From the NCBI GenBank assembly GCA_035719045.1, contig DASTGO010000378.1, positions 1-16,802 of the forward strand: a stretch of 16,802 nucleotides of DNA, given 5' to 3'. This DNA comes from DASTGO01 sp035719045 (GTDB taxonomy: Bacteria > Actinomycetota > Actinomycetes > Actinomycetales > Kineosporiaceae). This document shows, one piece after another, positions 1 through 7,977 of the stretch; position 1 is the stretch's first letter, and each line of letters starts with the position of its first letter. Below the pieces are notes generated by a model. That model had not been told where the DNA came from. It was given only the letters and a program-made list of their open reading frames with translations, and ran no database searches. A program made the position numbers and the translations under genes.

Positions 1-182
1 TCGCCACGTCGACGTCGACCTCCGGCTGCACGCCGTCCACTGTGCCACCGGGAGCAACCGGCGCCCGGCACCCCGGCCCCGCCCGGGACCCCGGCCCCGC
101 CCGGCAGCGGATCGTCCCGCGGACCGGGCGGCCATGACGGCCCGCAGCCCGTGTCACGCCCACCCGAGCCAGGCCCACCCGA
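1..182. other. gene-free or unresolved edge region
   Basis: No gene can be supported here. A short minus-strand frame starting with GTG at 40 reads off the left edge (MDGVQPEVDVDVA) with high GC at third positions. It could be the first codons of a gene lying to the left, but 13 codons are too few to call and a plus-strand frame over the same bases looks almost as good. Positions 70-105 are a tandem repeat. An inverted repeat, CCCGTGTC (148-155) and GACACGGG (190-197), flanks the stop codon of the minus-strand gene at 183. Its 34-nt loop makes it a poor terminator. Confidence 0.4.
70..105. repeat. 18-bp tandem duplication
   Basis: Two adjacent copies of an 18-bp unit (ACCCCGGCCCCGCCCGGG) lie at 70-87 and 88-105 and differ only at the last base. 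The repeat is purely G/C rich, is not part of a supported gene, and may simply reflect slippage in GC-rich intergenic DNA. Confidence 0.7.
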
Positions 183-896
183 TCAGCGGGACACGGGACC
201 GCCGGGCCGCCGGTAGCCGGCGACATGGTCCGGGACGCCGAGCGCGGGGTCCAGGTCCGCAGCCGGTTCGGCCGGGCCGAAGACGGTCCGGACCGGGATC
301 ACCCCGGCCCAGTACGGCAGTCCGAGGTCGGCCTCGTCATCGGCGGACGGGCCGCTGCGCCGCTTGAGGGATGCCTCGGTGAGGTCCACCCGCAGCACCG
401 CCGTGGCCGCCAGCTCGCTCCGGTCGCCGGGACGGCTCGCCGCCGAACGACCGGGGATCACGTGGTCGACGATCGCCGCGAGGGCCGCCGCCCGCTCCTG
501 CCCGTCGTCCACCAGCCGGGCCCGGCCACGGACCACCACGCTGCGGTAGTTCATCGAGTGATGGAACTGGCTGCGGCCCAGCACCAGCCCGTCGAGCAGG
601 GTCACCGTGACACACACCGGCAGGCCGTCGGCGGGGATCATCCGGCTCAGCCGGGCGCCGGTCGAGGCGTGCAGGTAGAGGGTCCGCCCGACCCTGGCGT
701 GGATCGTCGGCAGAACCACCGGCTCGCCGTCCACCACATAGCCGAGGTGGCAGAGGAGGGCCTCGTCCAGCACCTGGTGGATGGCGGCCGCGTCGCCGGT
801 GGTCCGGTCGGCGTGCCGGGTGGGCCGGACCCGATCGGTGCGGGGATAGTCCTCGCCCTCCTGCCGCACCCCGGTCGGCAGTTCGTCCTGCGACAT
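183..896 (-). CDS. pyridoxamine 5'-phosphate oxidase family (FMN-binding split-barrel) protein
   Basis: This 237-residue protein has the pattern of the small FMN- or F420-binding split-barrel family related to PNP oxidase and NimA-like proteins. Residues 45-83 (DEALLCHLGYV, then PVVLPTIHARVG and TLYLHASTGARL) form the typical first barrel strands. HHSMNYRSVVVRGRARLV (112-129) is the family's cofactor-side strand pair, and YWAGVIPVRTVFG (195-207) is the usual C-terminal strand. The ATG start at 896 is preceded by an excellent ribosome binding site, AGGAGGT (complement of 901-907). The gene is divergent from a MocR-type regulator 58 bp away, which suggests that regulator controls it, possibly in response to PLP or related vitamers. 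The substrate cannot be read from sequence, and true PNP oxidase (PdxH) activity is not implied. Confidence 0.85.
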   Translation of the reverse strand: MSQDELPTGVRQEGEDYPRTDRVRPTRHADRTTGDAAAIHQVLDEALLCHLGYVVDGEPVVLPTIHARVGRTLYLHASTGARLSRMIPADGLPVCVTVTLLDGLVLGRSQFHHSMNYRSVVVRGRARLVDDGQERAAALAAIVDHVIPGRSAASRPGDRSELAATAVLRVDLTEASLKRRSGPSADDEADLGLPYWAGVIPVRTVFGPAEPAADLDPALGVPDHVAGYRRPGGPVSR

Positions 897-928
897 GTGA
901 ACCTCCTGGTCAGATGCCTGGCCGAGAT

Positions 929-954
929 ACGTTCTAGTACGTACATTTATTGCT
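929..954. promoter_or_regulatory. shared divergent promoter with palindromic operator candidate
   Basis: The 58-bp gap between the oxidase-like gene and the MocR-type regulator holds a near-perfect 14-bp palindrome, ACGTTCTAGTACGT (929-942, 12 of 14 bases symmetric). A GTACGTAC element overlaps it, and a further GTAC lies at 958-961. On the plus strand, TACATT (942-947) sits seven bases before the GTG at 955 and fits a -10 box for a leaderless transcript. A regulator bound at the palindrome would cover this -10 box and the promoter of the minus-strand gene, consistent with autoregulation. The function is inferred; only the sequence symmetry is seen. Confidence 0.5.
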
Positions 955-2334
955 GTGGTACGAATGACGCCGCCAGGCTATCGAGTGACCGGACAGCGTT
1001 CGAGCGAGATTGCCGCCTCGATCGAGTCGCAGATCGCCGACGGCCGGATCCCTCCCGGGTCCCGGCTGCCGACGGTGCGGGAACTGGCCGGGCAGTTGGC
1101 GGTCAGCCCGGCGACGGTTGCGGGCGCCTACCGGATGCTGGCCGCCCGGGGGCTGACCACCGGCCGGGGCCGGGCCGGGACCACGGTCGCCTCCCGCCGG
1201 TCCTGGACCGCCCGGCAGGCGCCGGCCCCGCCGCCCGGGGTGCTCGACCTGGCGTCCGGCGGGCCCGACCCGGCGTTGCTGCCCGACCTGCGCCCCGCCC
1301 TGGCCGCCGTCGCCACCGACCTGGCCGCGGACCGGGGCCGGTCCCGCCCCTACGGCGCCGATGCCGGTCTGCCGCAGTTGCGCGGACTGCTCGCCCGCCG
1401 GATCGCCGCCGAGGGCGGTCCACCCACGCAGACCGGGGAGGTCGAGGTGGTCGGCGGGGTGCTGGACGGGATGGAGCGGGTGCTCTCCGGGTGGCTGCGG
1501 CCCGGGGACGTGGTCGCGGTGGAGGATCCGGCCTACAGCGGGGTGCTGGACCTGCTCGACGTCCTGGGGCTGGTCCCGGTCGGGGTGCCGGTCGACCCCG
1601 AGGGGCCGCTCCCGGACGGCCTGGACCAGGCCCTGCGTGGTGGAACCGGCCCGGCGGCCGCCGCCGTGGTGATCACGGTCCGGGCGCAGAACCCGACCGG
1701 CGCCTGCCTGACCCCGGCCCGGGCCCGGGACCTGGCCACCGTGCTGGCCCGGTATCCGCGCACGCTGCTGGTGGAGGACGACCACCTCGGCCCGGTCAGC
1801 GGGGTGCCGTTGGCCTCGGTGGCGGCGCGGGCCCGGCCACAGTCCTGGGCCCATCTGCACGGGGTGGCGAAACTCCTCGGCCCGGACCTGCGCCTGGCGG
1901 GGCTGGCCGCCGACCCGGTGACCGCGGCCCGGGTCCGGGCCCGGCAACAGGCCGGTCCGGGGTGGACCTCATGGCTGCTGCAGCGGCTGGCCGTCCACCT
2001 GCTCACCGACCGCGGGCATCCTGAGGTCGTGGCGACCGCGGCCGCCGCCTACGCCGGCCGGCGGGAGGCCCTGGCCGATGCCCTGGAACAGCGCGGGATC
2101 AGGGTCACCCCCGGTCACGGGCTCACCCTGTGGGTTCCGGTGCCGCAGGAGGCTGCCGTCGCCCAGGCCGCCCTCGCCTCGGGTGTGGCCGTCCGGCCCG
2201 GGGAGGGGTACCGGCTGCGGTCCGGACCAGGTATCCGGCTGAGCACCGCGACCCTGGATACGAGCCTGGCCGGTCCGGCGGCGGACATCCTCGCCGAGGC
2301 GATCAGCGGACGCCGGACACCCGGCACCCCCTGA
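955..2334 (+). CDS. MocR-type transcriptional regulator (GntR winged helix fused to class I aminotransferase fold)
   Basis: The protein has 459 residues, usual for the MocR/PdxR subfamily of GntR regulators. Residues about 13-75 are the winged helix-turn-helix (PPGSRLPTVRELAGQLAVSP, then VAGAYRMLAARGL). From about residue 95 the aminotransferase-like fold follows. NPTG is at 246-249, the PLP-ring aspartate region is VEDDH (273-277), the presumed PLP-binding Lys306 lies in VAKLLGPDLRLAG, and Arg428 (GIRLS) corresponds to the carboxylate-binding arginine. The cofactor residues are therefore kept, although the usual SFSK context is GVAK here. Such proteins sense PLP or its adducts and control vitamin B6, GABA or other amine metabolism. 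No Shine-Dalgarno sequence is visible. The GTG at 955 fits a leaderless start, and ATG at 964 is the alternative. The divergent flavin-fold gene is its most likely target. Confidence 0.9.
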   Translation: MVRMTPPGYRVTGQRSSEIAASIESQIADGRIPPGSRLPTVRELAGQLAVSPATVAGAYRMLAARGLTTGRGRAGTTVASRRSWTARQAPAPPPGVLDLASGGPDPALLPDLRPALAAVATDLAADRGRSRPYGADAGLPQLRGLLARRIAAEGGPPTQTGEVEVVGGVLDGMERVLSGWLRPGDVVAVEDPAYSGVLDLLDVLGLVPVGVPVDPEGPLPDGLDQALRGGTGPAAAAVVITVRAQNPTGACLTPARARDLATVLARYPRTLLVEDDHLGPVSGVPLASVAARARPQSWAHLHGVAKLLGPDLRLAGLAADPVTAARVRARQQAGPGWTSWLLQRLAVHLLTDRGHPEVVATAAAAYAGRREALADALEQRGIRVTPGHGLTLWVPVPQEAAVAQAALASGVAVRPGEGYRLRSGPGIRLSTATLDTSLAGPAADILAEAISGRRTPGTP

Positions 2335-2383
2335 CGGATCGGCCGGACGCCCGGCGCTGACCGGATGCACCCCGGTAGGCCGC

Positions 2384-2403
2384 GGGCCGGGTTCAACCGG
2401 CCC
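2384..2403. terminator. possible bidirectional stem-loop between convergent genes
   Basis: GGGCCGG (2384-2390) and CCGGCCC (2397-2403) form a perfect 7-bp G/C stem around GTTCAA. The hairpin overlaps the stop codon of the minus-strand transporter (2393-2395) and lies 50 bp after the stop of the plus-strand regulator. There is no T-run, so only the position and the stem support a terminator role. Confidence 0.35.
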
Positions 2404-3715
2404 GGCGGACCCGGCGACGCGCCAGCACCTCCCGGATCGGCGGCACCACGACCCCCTGCTCGGCCATCCGGGCCCGGACCCTGCGCCGGGACCGGAGGAT
2501 GCCGCCGACCCCGACGGCCCAGACCAGGTACTGCACCGACATCGCCACCCGGAAGTCGGCCAGGGCGTAGCCGGAGCGTCCGCCGGACCGAGCGTCCAGC
2601 AGCACTCCGACCAGCAGGATCGCCACCAGGGAGGCGATGAACCCACCCACGTTGACGATGCCGGTCGCGGTGCCGAGCCGGTTCGGCGGGTTGAACGTGC
2701 GGGCGAAGTCGAAGCCGATCATCGAGCCGGGGCCGCCGACCGCCAGCGCCACCACGAGCACGGTCAGCACCGGCAGCGGCGCCCGCCCGGGCCAGGCGAT
2801 CACCAGCGTCCAGGCGGCCGCATTCGCTGCCACCACGCCCAGCACCAGCCAGGACCGGCGCAGCGGATGCCGTTCCACCAGCACGCCGAGCACCGGACCG
2901 GCGACCATGCCGACCAGCACGAATCCGGTGAGGAAGGCACCGGCGGTGGCGGAGGTGACCCCTTCACCGGAGACCAGGAACGGGAAGCCCCACATCAGCG
3001 CGAACACCGTGCCGGGGAACTGCGTGGTGAAGTGCGTCCACAGGCCGAGCCTGGTTCCGGGATGCTGCCAGGCACTGACCAGGTCGGCCACCACTCCCCG
3101 CCCGGCACGGACCGCCGCCGGGGCGTGCCCGGCCGGACTGTCCCGCACCACGGCCAGGGCCAGGGTGCCGACCAGCAGACCGACCGCCGCGATGCCGAGG
3201 AAGGCCGGCGTCCAGCCGGGACCGTGCAGCAGCGCGACCAGCGGCACCGCGCTCAGCACCTGCCCGAGCTGGCCGACCAGACCGGTGACCTGGCTGAGCA
3301 GCGGCACCCGGCGGGGCGGGAACCAGGCCGCGACCAGGCGCAGCACACTGATGAACGTCATCGCGTCCCCGGCACCGACCAGGGCCCGCCCGGCGTAGGC
3401 AGGCCCGAGGTCCTGGGTGAGGGCGAGGACGAACTGTCCGCAGGCCATCACCACGGCGCCGGTCGCCACCAGCCGGCGCGGTCCGAACCGGTCGAGCATC
3501 ATCCCGACCGGGATCTGCAGTCCCGCGTAGACCAGGAGCTGGAGCACGGTGAACCCGGCCAGCAGGCTCGCCGACACCCCGAACCGCTGCGCGGCCAGCA
3601 GCCCGGCGACGCCGAAGGAGGTCCGGTTGAGCACGGCGACGACGTACGCCGTCATGGCGACCGACCACACCAGCCATGCGTGACGGGAGCCGAGGGAGGC
3701 GCTCGGGCCGTTCAT
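2393..3715 (-). CDS. MFS transporter
   Basis: This 440-residue polytopic membrane protein has about twelve hydrophobic segments. The loop GMMLDRFGPRRL (71-82), after the second membrane segment, is the diagnostic major-facilitator motif A. The halves are separated by a basic loop around residues 205-215, and the C-terminus is rich in Arg (RSRRRVRARMAEQG, then ARRRVRRAG), as expected for a cytoplasmic tail. The ATG at 3715 has only a weak upstream GGTGGGG, so the Met at residue 21 remains an alternative start. The substrate is unknown. The gene converges on the MocR-type regulator and precedes the next minus-strand gene by only stop-to-start order, with no clear operon partner. Confidence 0.85.
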   Translation of the reverse strand: MNGPSASLGSRHAWLVWSVAMTAYVVAVLNRTSFGVAGLLAAQRFGVSASLLAGFTVLQLLVYAGLQIPVGMMLDRFGPRRLVATGAVVMACGQFVLALTQDLGPAYAGRALVGAGDAMTFISVLRLVAAWFPPRRVPLLSQVTGLVGQLGQVLSAVPLVALLHGPGWTPAFLGIAAVGLLVGTLALAVVRDSPAGHAPAAVRAGRGVVADLVSAWQHPGTRLGLWTHFTTQFPGTVFALMWGFPFLVSGEGVTSATAGAFLTGFVLVGMVAGPVLGVLVERHPLRRSWLVLGVVAANAAAWTLVIAWPGRAPLPVLTVLVVALAVGGPGSMIGFDFARTFNPPNRLGTATGIVNVGGFIASLVAILLVGVLLDARSGGRSGYALADFRVAMSVQYLVWAVGVGGILRSRRRVRARMAEQGVVVPPIREVLARRRVRRAG

Positions 3716-3770
3716 GTCCCCACCCTAGGAGCGGCGGAAGCCGCCGCGGCCGACCGGGAGACGGTGCGTC

Positions 3771-4319
3771 TCAGCCGGCCAGCGCGCCCAGTCGTTCCAG
3801 CCGGGCGGCGAGGTTCTGACCGGTGAGGTCGATGACGGCGGTCGGTGCGGCGGCCTCACCGGCGGCCCCCTCGGCCTGCAGACCGGACACCAGCCACCGC
3901 TGCACCTGGTTCCACGCCTGGTCCAGCTCGTCGGTCCACTCACCGGCATAGGAGTCGCGGACCGCCCGGTGCAGGGAGGACCCCAGGTGCAGGAAGTCGC
4001 GTCGCTGCATCCCGGCCGACATCAGCCGGACGGCCAGCTGCGCGACCTGCGACTCCGGGTCGGCTCCTGGAACGGGATCATGCTCGGGCCCGAGGGCGTC
4101 GACCGCGCGCAGCACCGCCGTCACGAATCGCTCACCGCCCCGGGGGAACTGGCGGGCGAAGGCGCTCTCGGCGCGCGGGGTCAGGCAGGCCAGCCGGGCG
4201 TCGAACCGCTGCGACAGCAGGTCGACGTCGCCGAGCAGCCAGAAGCTCTCGCGGACCGCCGCGATGTGGTCGTGGTCAGGGCGCACCGGGTCCTCCGGAT
4301 GCGGTGGAGCAGGGGCCAC
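3771..4319 (-). CDS. globin-fold protein lacking the expected proximal histidine
   Basis: The 182 residues read like a flavohemoglobin- or truncated-globin-type domain: IAAVRESFWLLG (helix A/B, 19-30), FDARLACLTPRAESAFARQF (39-58), ERFVTAVLRAVDALG (63-77), and LGSSLHRAVRDSYAGEWTDELDQAW (112-136, helix G/H). Compared with the usual actinobacterial pattern LAxRHxxLGVxxxHY, the segment LAVRLMSAGMQRRDF (95-109) aligns without gaps and puts Leu99 where the heme-ligating histidine should be. The protein may therefore bind no heme, or bind it differently, as in RsbR-type sensor globins. The last 30 residues (AVIDLTGQNLAARLERLGAL) form a separate amphipathic tail. The start is GTG at 4319 with no strong ribosome binding site. 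Globin membership is my pattern recognition, not a search result. Confidence 0.55.
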   Translation of the reverse strand: MAPAPPHPEDPVRPDHDHIAAVRESFWLLGDVDLLSQRFDARLACLTPRAESAFARQFPRGGERFVTAVLRAVDALGPEHDPVPGADPESQVAQLAVRLMSAGMQRRDFLHLGSSLHRAVRDSYAGEWTDELDQAWNQVQRWLVSGLQAEGAAGEAAAPTAVIDLTGQNLAARLERLGALAG

Positions 4320-4467
4320 GAAGAGGGTCCCCGCAGGGCTCGGACGGGGGTGGCCGGTGCGTCCCGGCCCGGGGCCGGTGCTGGTCGGCGCGGGGCCACC
4401 CTACCCGAACGGCGGAGGTGATCCACCCCCCGAACGGCGCATCCGCGCCCGGCCCGGCAGCCCGTTG
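4320..4467. other. spacer between dnaB and the globin-like gene, with direct repeats
   Basis: This 148-bp spacer contains the 11-bp direct repeat CCCGAACGGCG at 4404-4414 and 4429-4439, exactly 25 bp apart. It also contains a G/C palindrome, CCGGCCCGGGGCCGG, near 4366-4380. The palindrome could end dnaB transcription and the repeats could be a binding site upstream of the globin-like gene. Neither role can be shown from sequence. Confidence 0.35.
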
Positions 4468-5832
<1,365 letters not shown>

Positions 5833-5903
5833 CCGCCACCCCTCCCAGCCTCGCCCCGCCGGCGCCTGCTCGCCGGCACGCACCCGTCGCCGGGCACAGC
5901 ACA

Positions 5904-5909
5904 GATCTA
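5904..5909 (-). promoter_or_regulatory. candidate -10 box for dnaB
   Basis: The complement of 5904-5909 reads TAGATC, a reasonable actinobacterial -10 hexamer about 70 bp upstream of the dnaB GTG. No convincing -35 element sits at the right distance, so this is only a candidate. Confidence 0.25.
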
Positions 5910-6008
5910 CTGCCGACCCCTGACAGGTGGCGGGGACGAGCGATCCGCCCCCTCGCCCCGGCTGCCGCCGGCCGACCGATCCGCGGGGACCGAAGGTAAG
6001 GGGCCACC

Positions 6009-6199
6009 GTGTCCACACTCAAACCCGCCTGTGGGCATCGGCCCACCATCCTGTGGACAATCCCCAGATCCTGTGGATGGGCAGTGGGTAACCCCCACCT
6101 TTCATGCACAGCTTGTGGACAAAGTTGGGGACATCCGGCTGCGGGACTTTTTTCACAATTGGCTGACCTGGACGCATGCAATTCACCGGATGTGGACGC
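6009..6199. promoter_or_regulatory. cluster of DnaA-box-like 9-mers upstream of dnaB
   Basis: The actinobacterial DnaA box is TTGTCCACA (strand-reversed TGTGGACAA). Two perfect copies lie at 6052-6060 and 6114-6122. Related copies are GTGTCCACA (6009-6017, 8 of 9), TGTGGATGG (6072-6080, 7 of 9) and TGTGGACGC (6191-6199, 7 of 9). Four of the five share one orientation, and the first spacing in that set is exactly 20 bp. A T-rich patch (TTTTTTCACAATT, 6148-6160) lies inside the cluster, and a small hairpin, GTGGG/CCCAC (6084-6098), lies between boxes. The cluster occupies the 551-bp gap (5833-6383) between divergent dnaB and the MATE gene. DnaA control of dnaB or DnaA titration is inferred. No dnaA or dnaN is present, so calling it oriC would be unjustified. 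Confidence 0.55.
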
Positions 6200-6383
6200 T
6201 GATCATTCCGGCGTGTCGGCCCCTCGGCGTGTCGCACTGCGGCCCGGACCGCGGCGGATCCCGTCGTCCGCCCGCCCCCCCACCACGCCACCCCGAACCA
6301 CGCCGGTCCGCCCACCGCACAGGTGCCGACCGCCGGCCGCGGTCCGGCAGGATGGTGCCCCGCGGCGGACAGGAGGAGGGGCG

Positions 6384-7892
6384 GTGCGAGCACGGGACGG
6401 CCACCCCCCGGACCCCGCCGGTCCCAACCCCACCCACCCGAACCCCGCCCACCCGAACCCCGCCCCGCCGAACCCCGGGGATCTGACCGGCCCACGCTCA
6501 GCCCAGGTGTCCGCCGGGCCCGGCACAACCCGACCCACCGACACAGCCCGCCCCGCAGGGCGTTCCGCCGCCACGCCCACGCCCGACCGGGAGATCCTGG
6601 CGCTGGCCGTGCCGGCGCTGGGTGCCCTGGTCGCCGAGCCGCTGTTCCTGCTCGCCGACTCCGCGATCGTGGGGCGGCTGGGCACCGTCCCGCTGGCCGG
6701 GCTCGGGATCGCTGCCGCCGTACTGGCGACCGCGGTCAACGTGTTCGTGTTCCTCGCCTACGGCACGACCGCCGCCGTGGCCCGGCGGATCGGTTCCGGG
6801 GACCGGGCCGCGGCGGTCGGACAGGGCATCGACGGGATGTGGCTGGCCGTCCTGCTCGGCGCGGCCACCTCCCTGGCCGGCTGGGCCGCCGCCGGCCGGG
6901 TGGTCGGGCTGTTCCATGCCGAACCGCAGGTCGCCGAGCAGGCGGTCACCTACCTGCGATGGTCCCTGCCCGGGCTGCCGGCGATGCTCGTCGTCCTGGC
7001 CGCCACCGGGGTGCTGCGGGGCCTGCAGGACACCCGGACCCCGCTCGCCGTCGCCGCCACGGGCTCGGCCGTCAACGCCGGGCTCAACCTGCTGCTGGTC
7101 CACGGGTTGCGCCTCGGGATCGCGGGGTCCGCGCTGGGGACGGCCCTCACCCAGGTGGGGATGGCGGCCGCCCTGGTCGTCGTCGTGGTCCGCGGCGCCC
7201 GGCGACTCGGTGCCCCGATGCGACCGGACCGGGCCGGGGTGTGGGCGTCCGGACGCTCCGGCGTCCCGTTGCTGGTGCGGACCCTGGCCCTGCGCGCGGC
7301 ACTGCTCGCCACCACGAACGCCGCGGCCGCCCAGTCTGCGGCCGGTCTGGCCGCCTACCAGGTGTCCAGCACCGTGTGGACCCTGCTCGCACTGGCCCTG
7401 GACGCCCTCGCCATCGCCGGACAGGCGTTGACCGGCAGGGCACTGGGCGCCGGGGACATCCGCGGCGCCCGGGCGGCGACCCGGCGGATGCTGGTGTGGG
7501 GAGTCGGCGCCGGGGCCGTGTTCGGGGCACTGCTCCTGCTCGGCCGGGACCTCGTCCCGGCGGCGTTCACCCACGACCCGGCGGTCCGGCGTGCCCTGCT
7601 CGCCGCCCTGGTGGTGGTGGCCGTCGCACAGCCGCTGTGCGGGTACGTGTTCGTGCTCGACGGGGTGCTGATCGGGGCTGGGGACGGCCGTTTCCTGGCC
7701 GTGGCCGGGGTGGTCCAGGTGGTCGGCTACCTGCCGCTGACGGTCGCGGTGGTCCGGCTCGCGCCGACCGGCACGATGGGGCTGGTCTGGCTGTGGATCG
7801 CGTTCGCCGGCGGCTACATGCTCTTGCGGGCCGTCTTCCTGGGCCTGCGCGAACGCTCCGACGCGTGGCTGGTCACCGGCGCCACCCGCTGA
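6384..7892 (+). CDS. MATE-family efflux transporter (DinF-like)
   Basis: This 502-residue transporter of the multidrug and toxic compound extrusion family exports substrates using an ion gradient. The MATE domain starts near residue 70 with REILALAVPALGALVAEPLF, then ADSAIVGRLGTVPLAGLGI, the family's conserved first two helices. LRGLQDTRTPLAVAATGSAVNAGLNLLLVHG, in the loop and helix before the midpoint, is equally typical. The start is GTG at 6384 because AGGAGG (6371-6376) lies seven bases upstream. The frame is open back to 6009, but that part lacks coding character. The chosen start gives an unusual 69-residue Pro/Asn-rich, probably disordered and cytoplasmic N-terminus built on four pentapeptide repeats. 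The gene sits between rplI and dnaB but on the opposite strand to both. Substrate unknown. Confidence 0.88.
   Translation: MRARDGHPPDPAGPNPTHPNPAHPNPAPPNPGDLTGPRSAQVSAGPGTTRPTDTARPAGRSAATPTPDREILALAVPALGALVAEPLFLLADSAIVGRLGTVPLAGLGIAAAVLATAVNVFVFLAYGTTAAVARRIGSGDRAAAVGQGIDGMWLAVLLGAATSLAGWAAAGRVVGLFHAEPQVAEQAVTYLRWSLPGLPAMLVVLAATGVLRGLQDTRTPLAVAATGSAVNAGLNLLLVHGLRLGIAGSALGTALTQVGMAAALVVVVVRGARRLGAPMRPDRAGVWASGRSGVPLLVRTLALRAALLATTNAAAAQSAAGLAAYQVSSTVWTLLALALDALAIAGQALTGRALGAGDIRGARAATRRMLVWGVGAGAVFGALLLLGRDLVPAAFTHDPAVRRALLAALVVVAVAQPLCGYVFVLDGVLIGAGDGRFLAVAGVVQVVGYLPLTVAVVRLAPTGTMGLVWLWIAFAGGYMLLRAVFLGLRERSDAWLVTGATR
6423..6480 (+). repeat. 15-bp tandem repeat encoding Pro-Asn-Pro pentapeptides
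   Basis: AACCCC recurs at 6426, 6441, 6456 and 6471, an exact 15-bp period, within a unit close to ACCCGAACCCCGCCC. In frame it encodes (G/H/P)PNP(T/A/G) four times, residues 13-32 of the MATE protein. A period that is a multiple of three lets copy number change without breaking the frame. Confidence 0.85.
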
Positions 7893-7905
7893 CGCCGATG
7901 GGCAA

Positions 7906-7949
7906 ACGTCTGACGGCACCCGCCCCGTCGGGTGGGTGCCGTCAGACGT
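7906..7949. terminator. strong bidirectional stem-loop between MATE gene and rplI
   Basis: ACGTCTGACGGCACCCGCCC (7906-7925) pairs with GGGTGGGTGCCGTCAGACGT (7930-7949) around a CGTC loop. This gives a 20-bp stem with one G-U wobble. It begins 14 bp after the MATE stop codon and lies 29 bp beyond the rplI stop on the other strand, so it can end both convergent transcripts. On the minus strand the stem is followed by a short TTTGCCC, a weak T-tract. Confidence 0.88.
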
Positions 7950-7977
7950 GCTGTCGTGCTGTGGACCGAGGTGGACC

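Noticed and set aside
225..2024. Long plus-strand open frame of 599 codons over the oxidase-like gene and the MocR-type gene
   Set aside because: It is antisense to one recognised gene and out of frame with another, is very rich in Arg, Gly and Pro, and matches no family. Such shadows are expected at this GC content.
5833..6018. N-terminal extension of DnaB by 62 residues
   Set aside because: The extension is low-complexity and unlike DnaB. The GTG at 5832 has a good ribosome binding site and yields the normal N-terminus.
6009..6383. N-terminal extension of the MATE protein by 125 codons
   Set aside because: It would run through the DnaA-box region, has poor codon bias, and the ribosome binding site at 6371-6376 supports a start at 6384.
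5833..6383. Chromosomal replication origin
   Set aside because: DnaA boxes are present, but dnaA and dnaN are not in the window, there is no extended AT-rich unwinding region, and the box number is low for an actinobacterial oriC.
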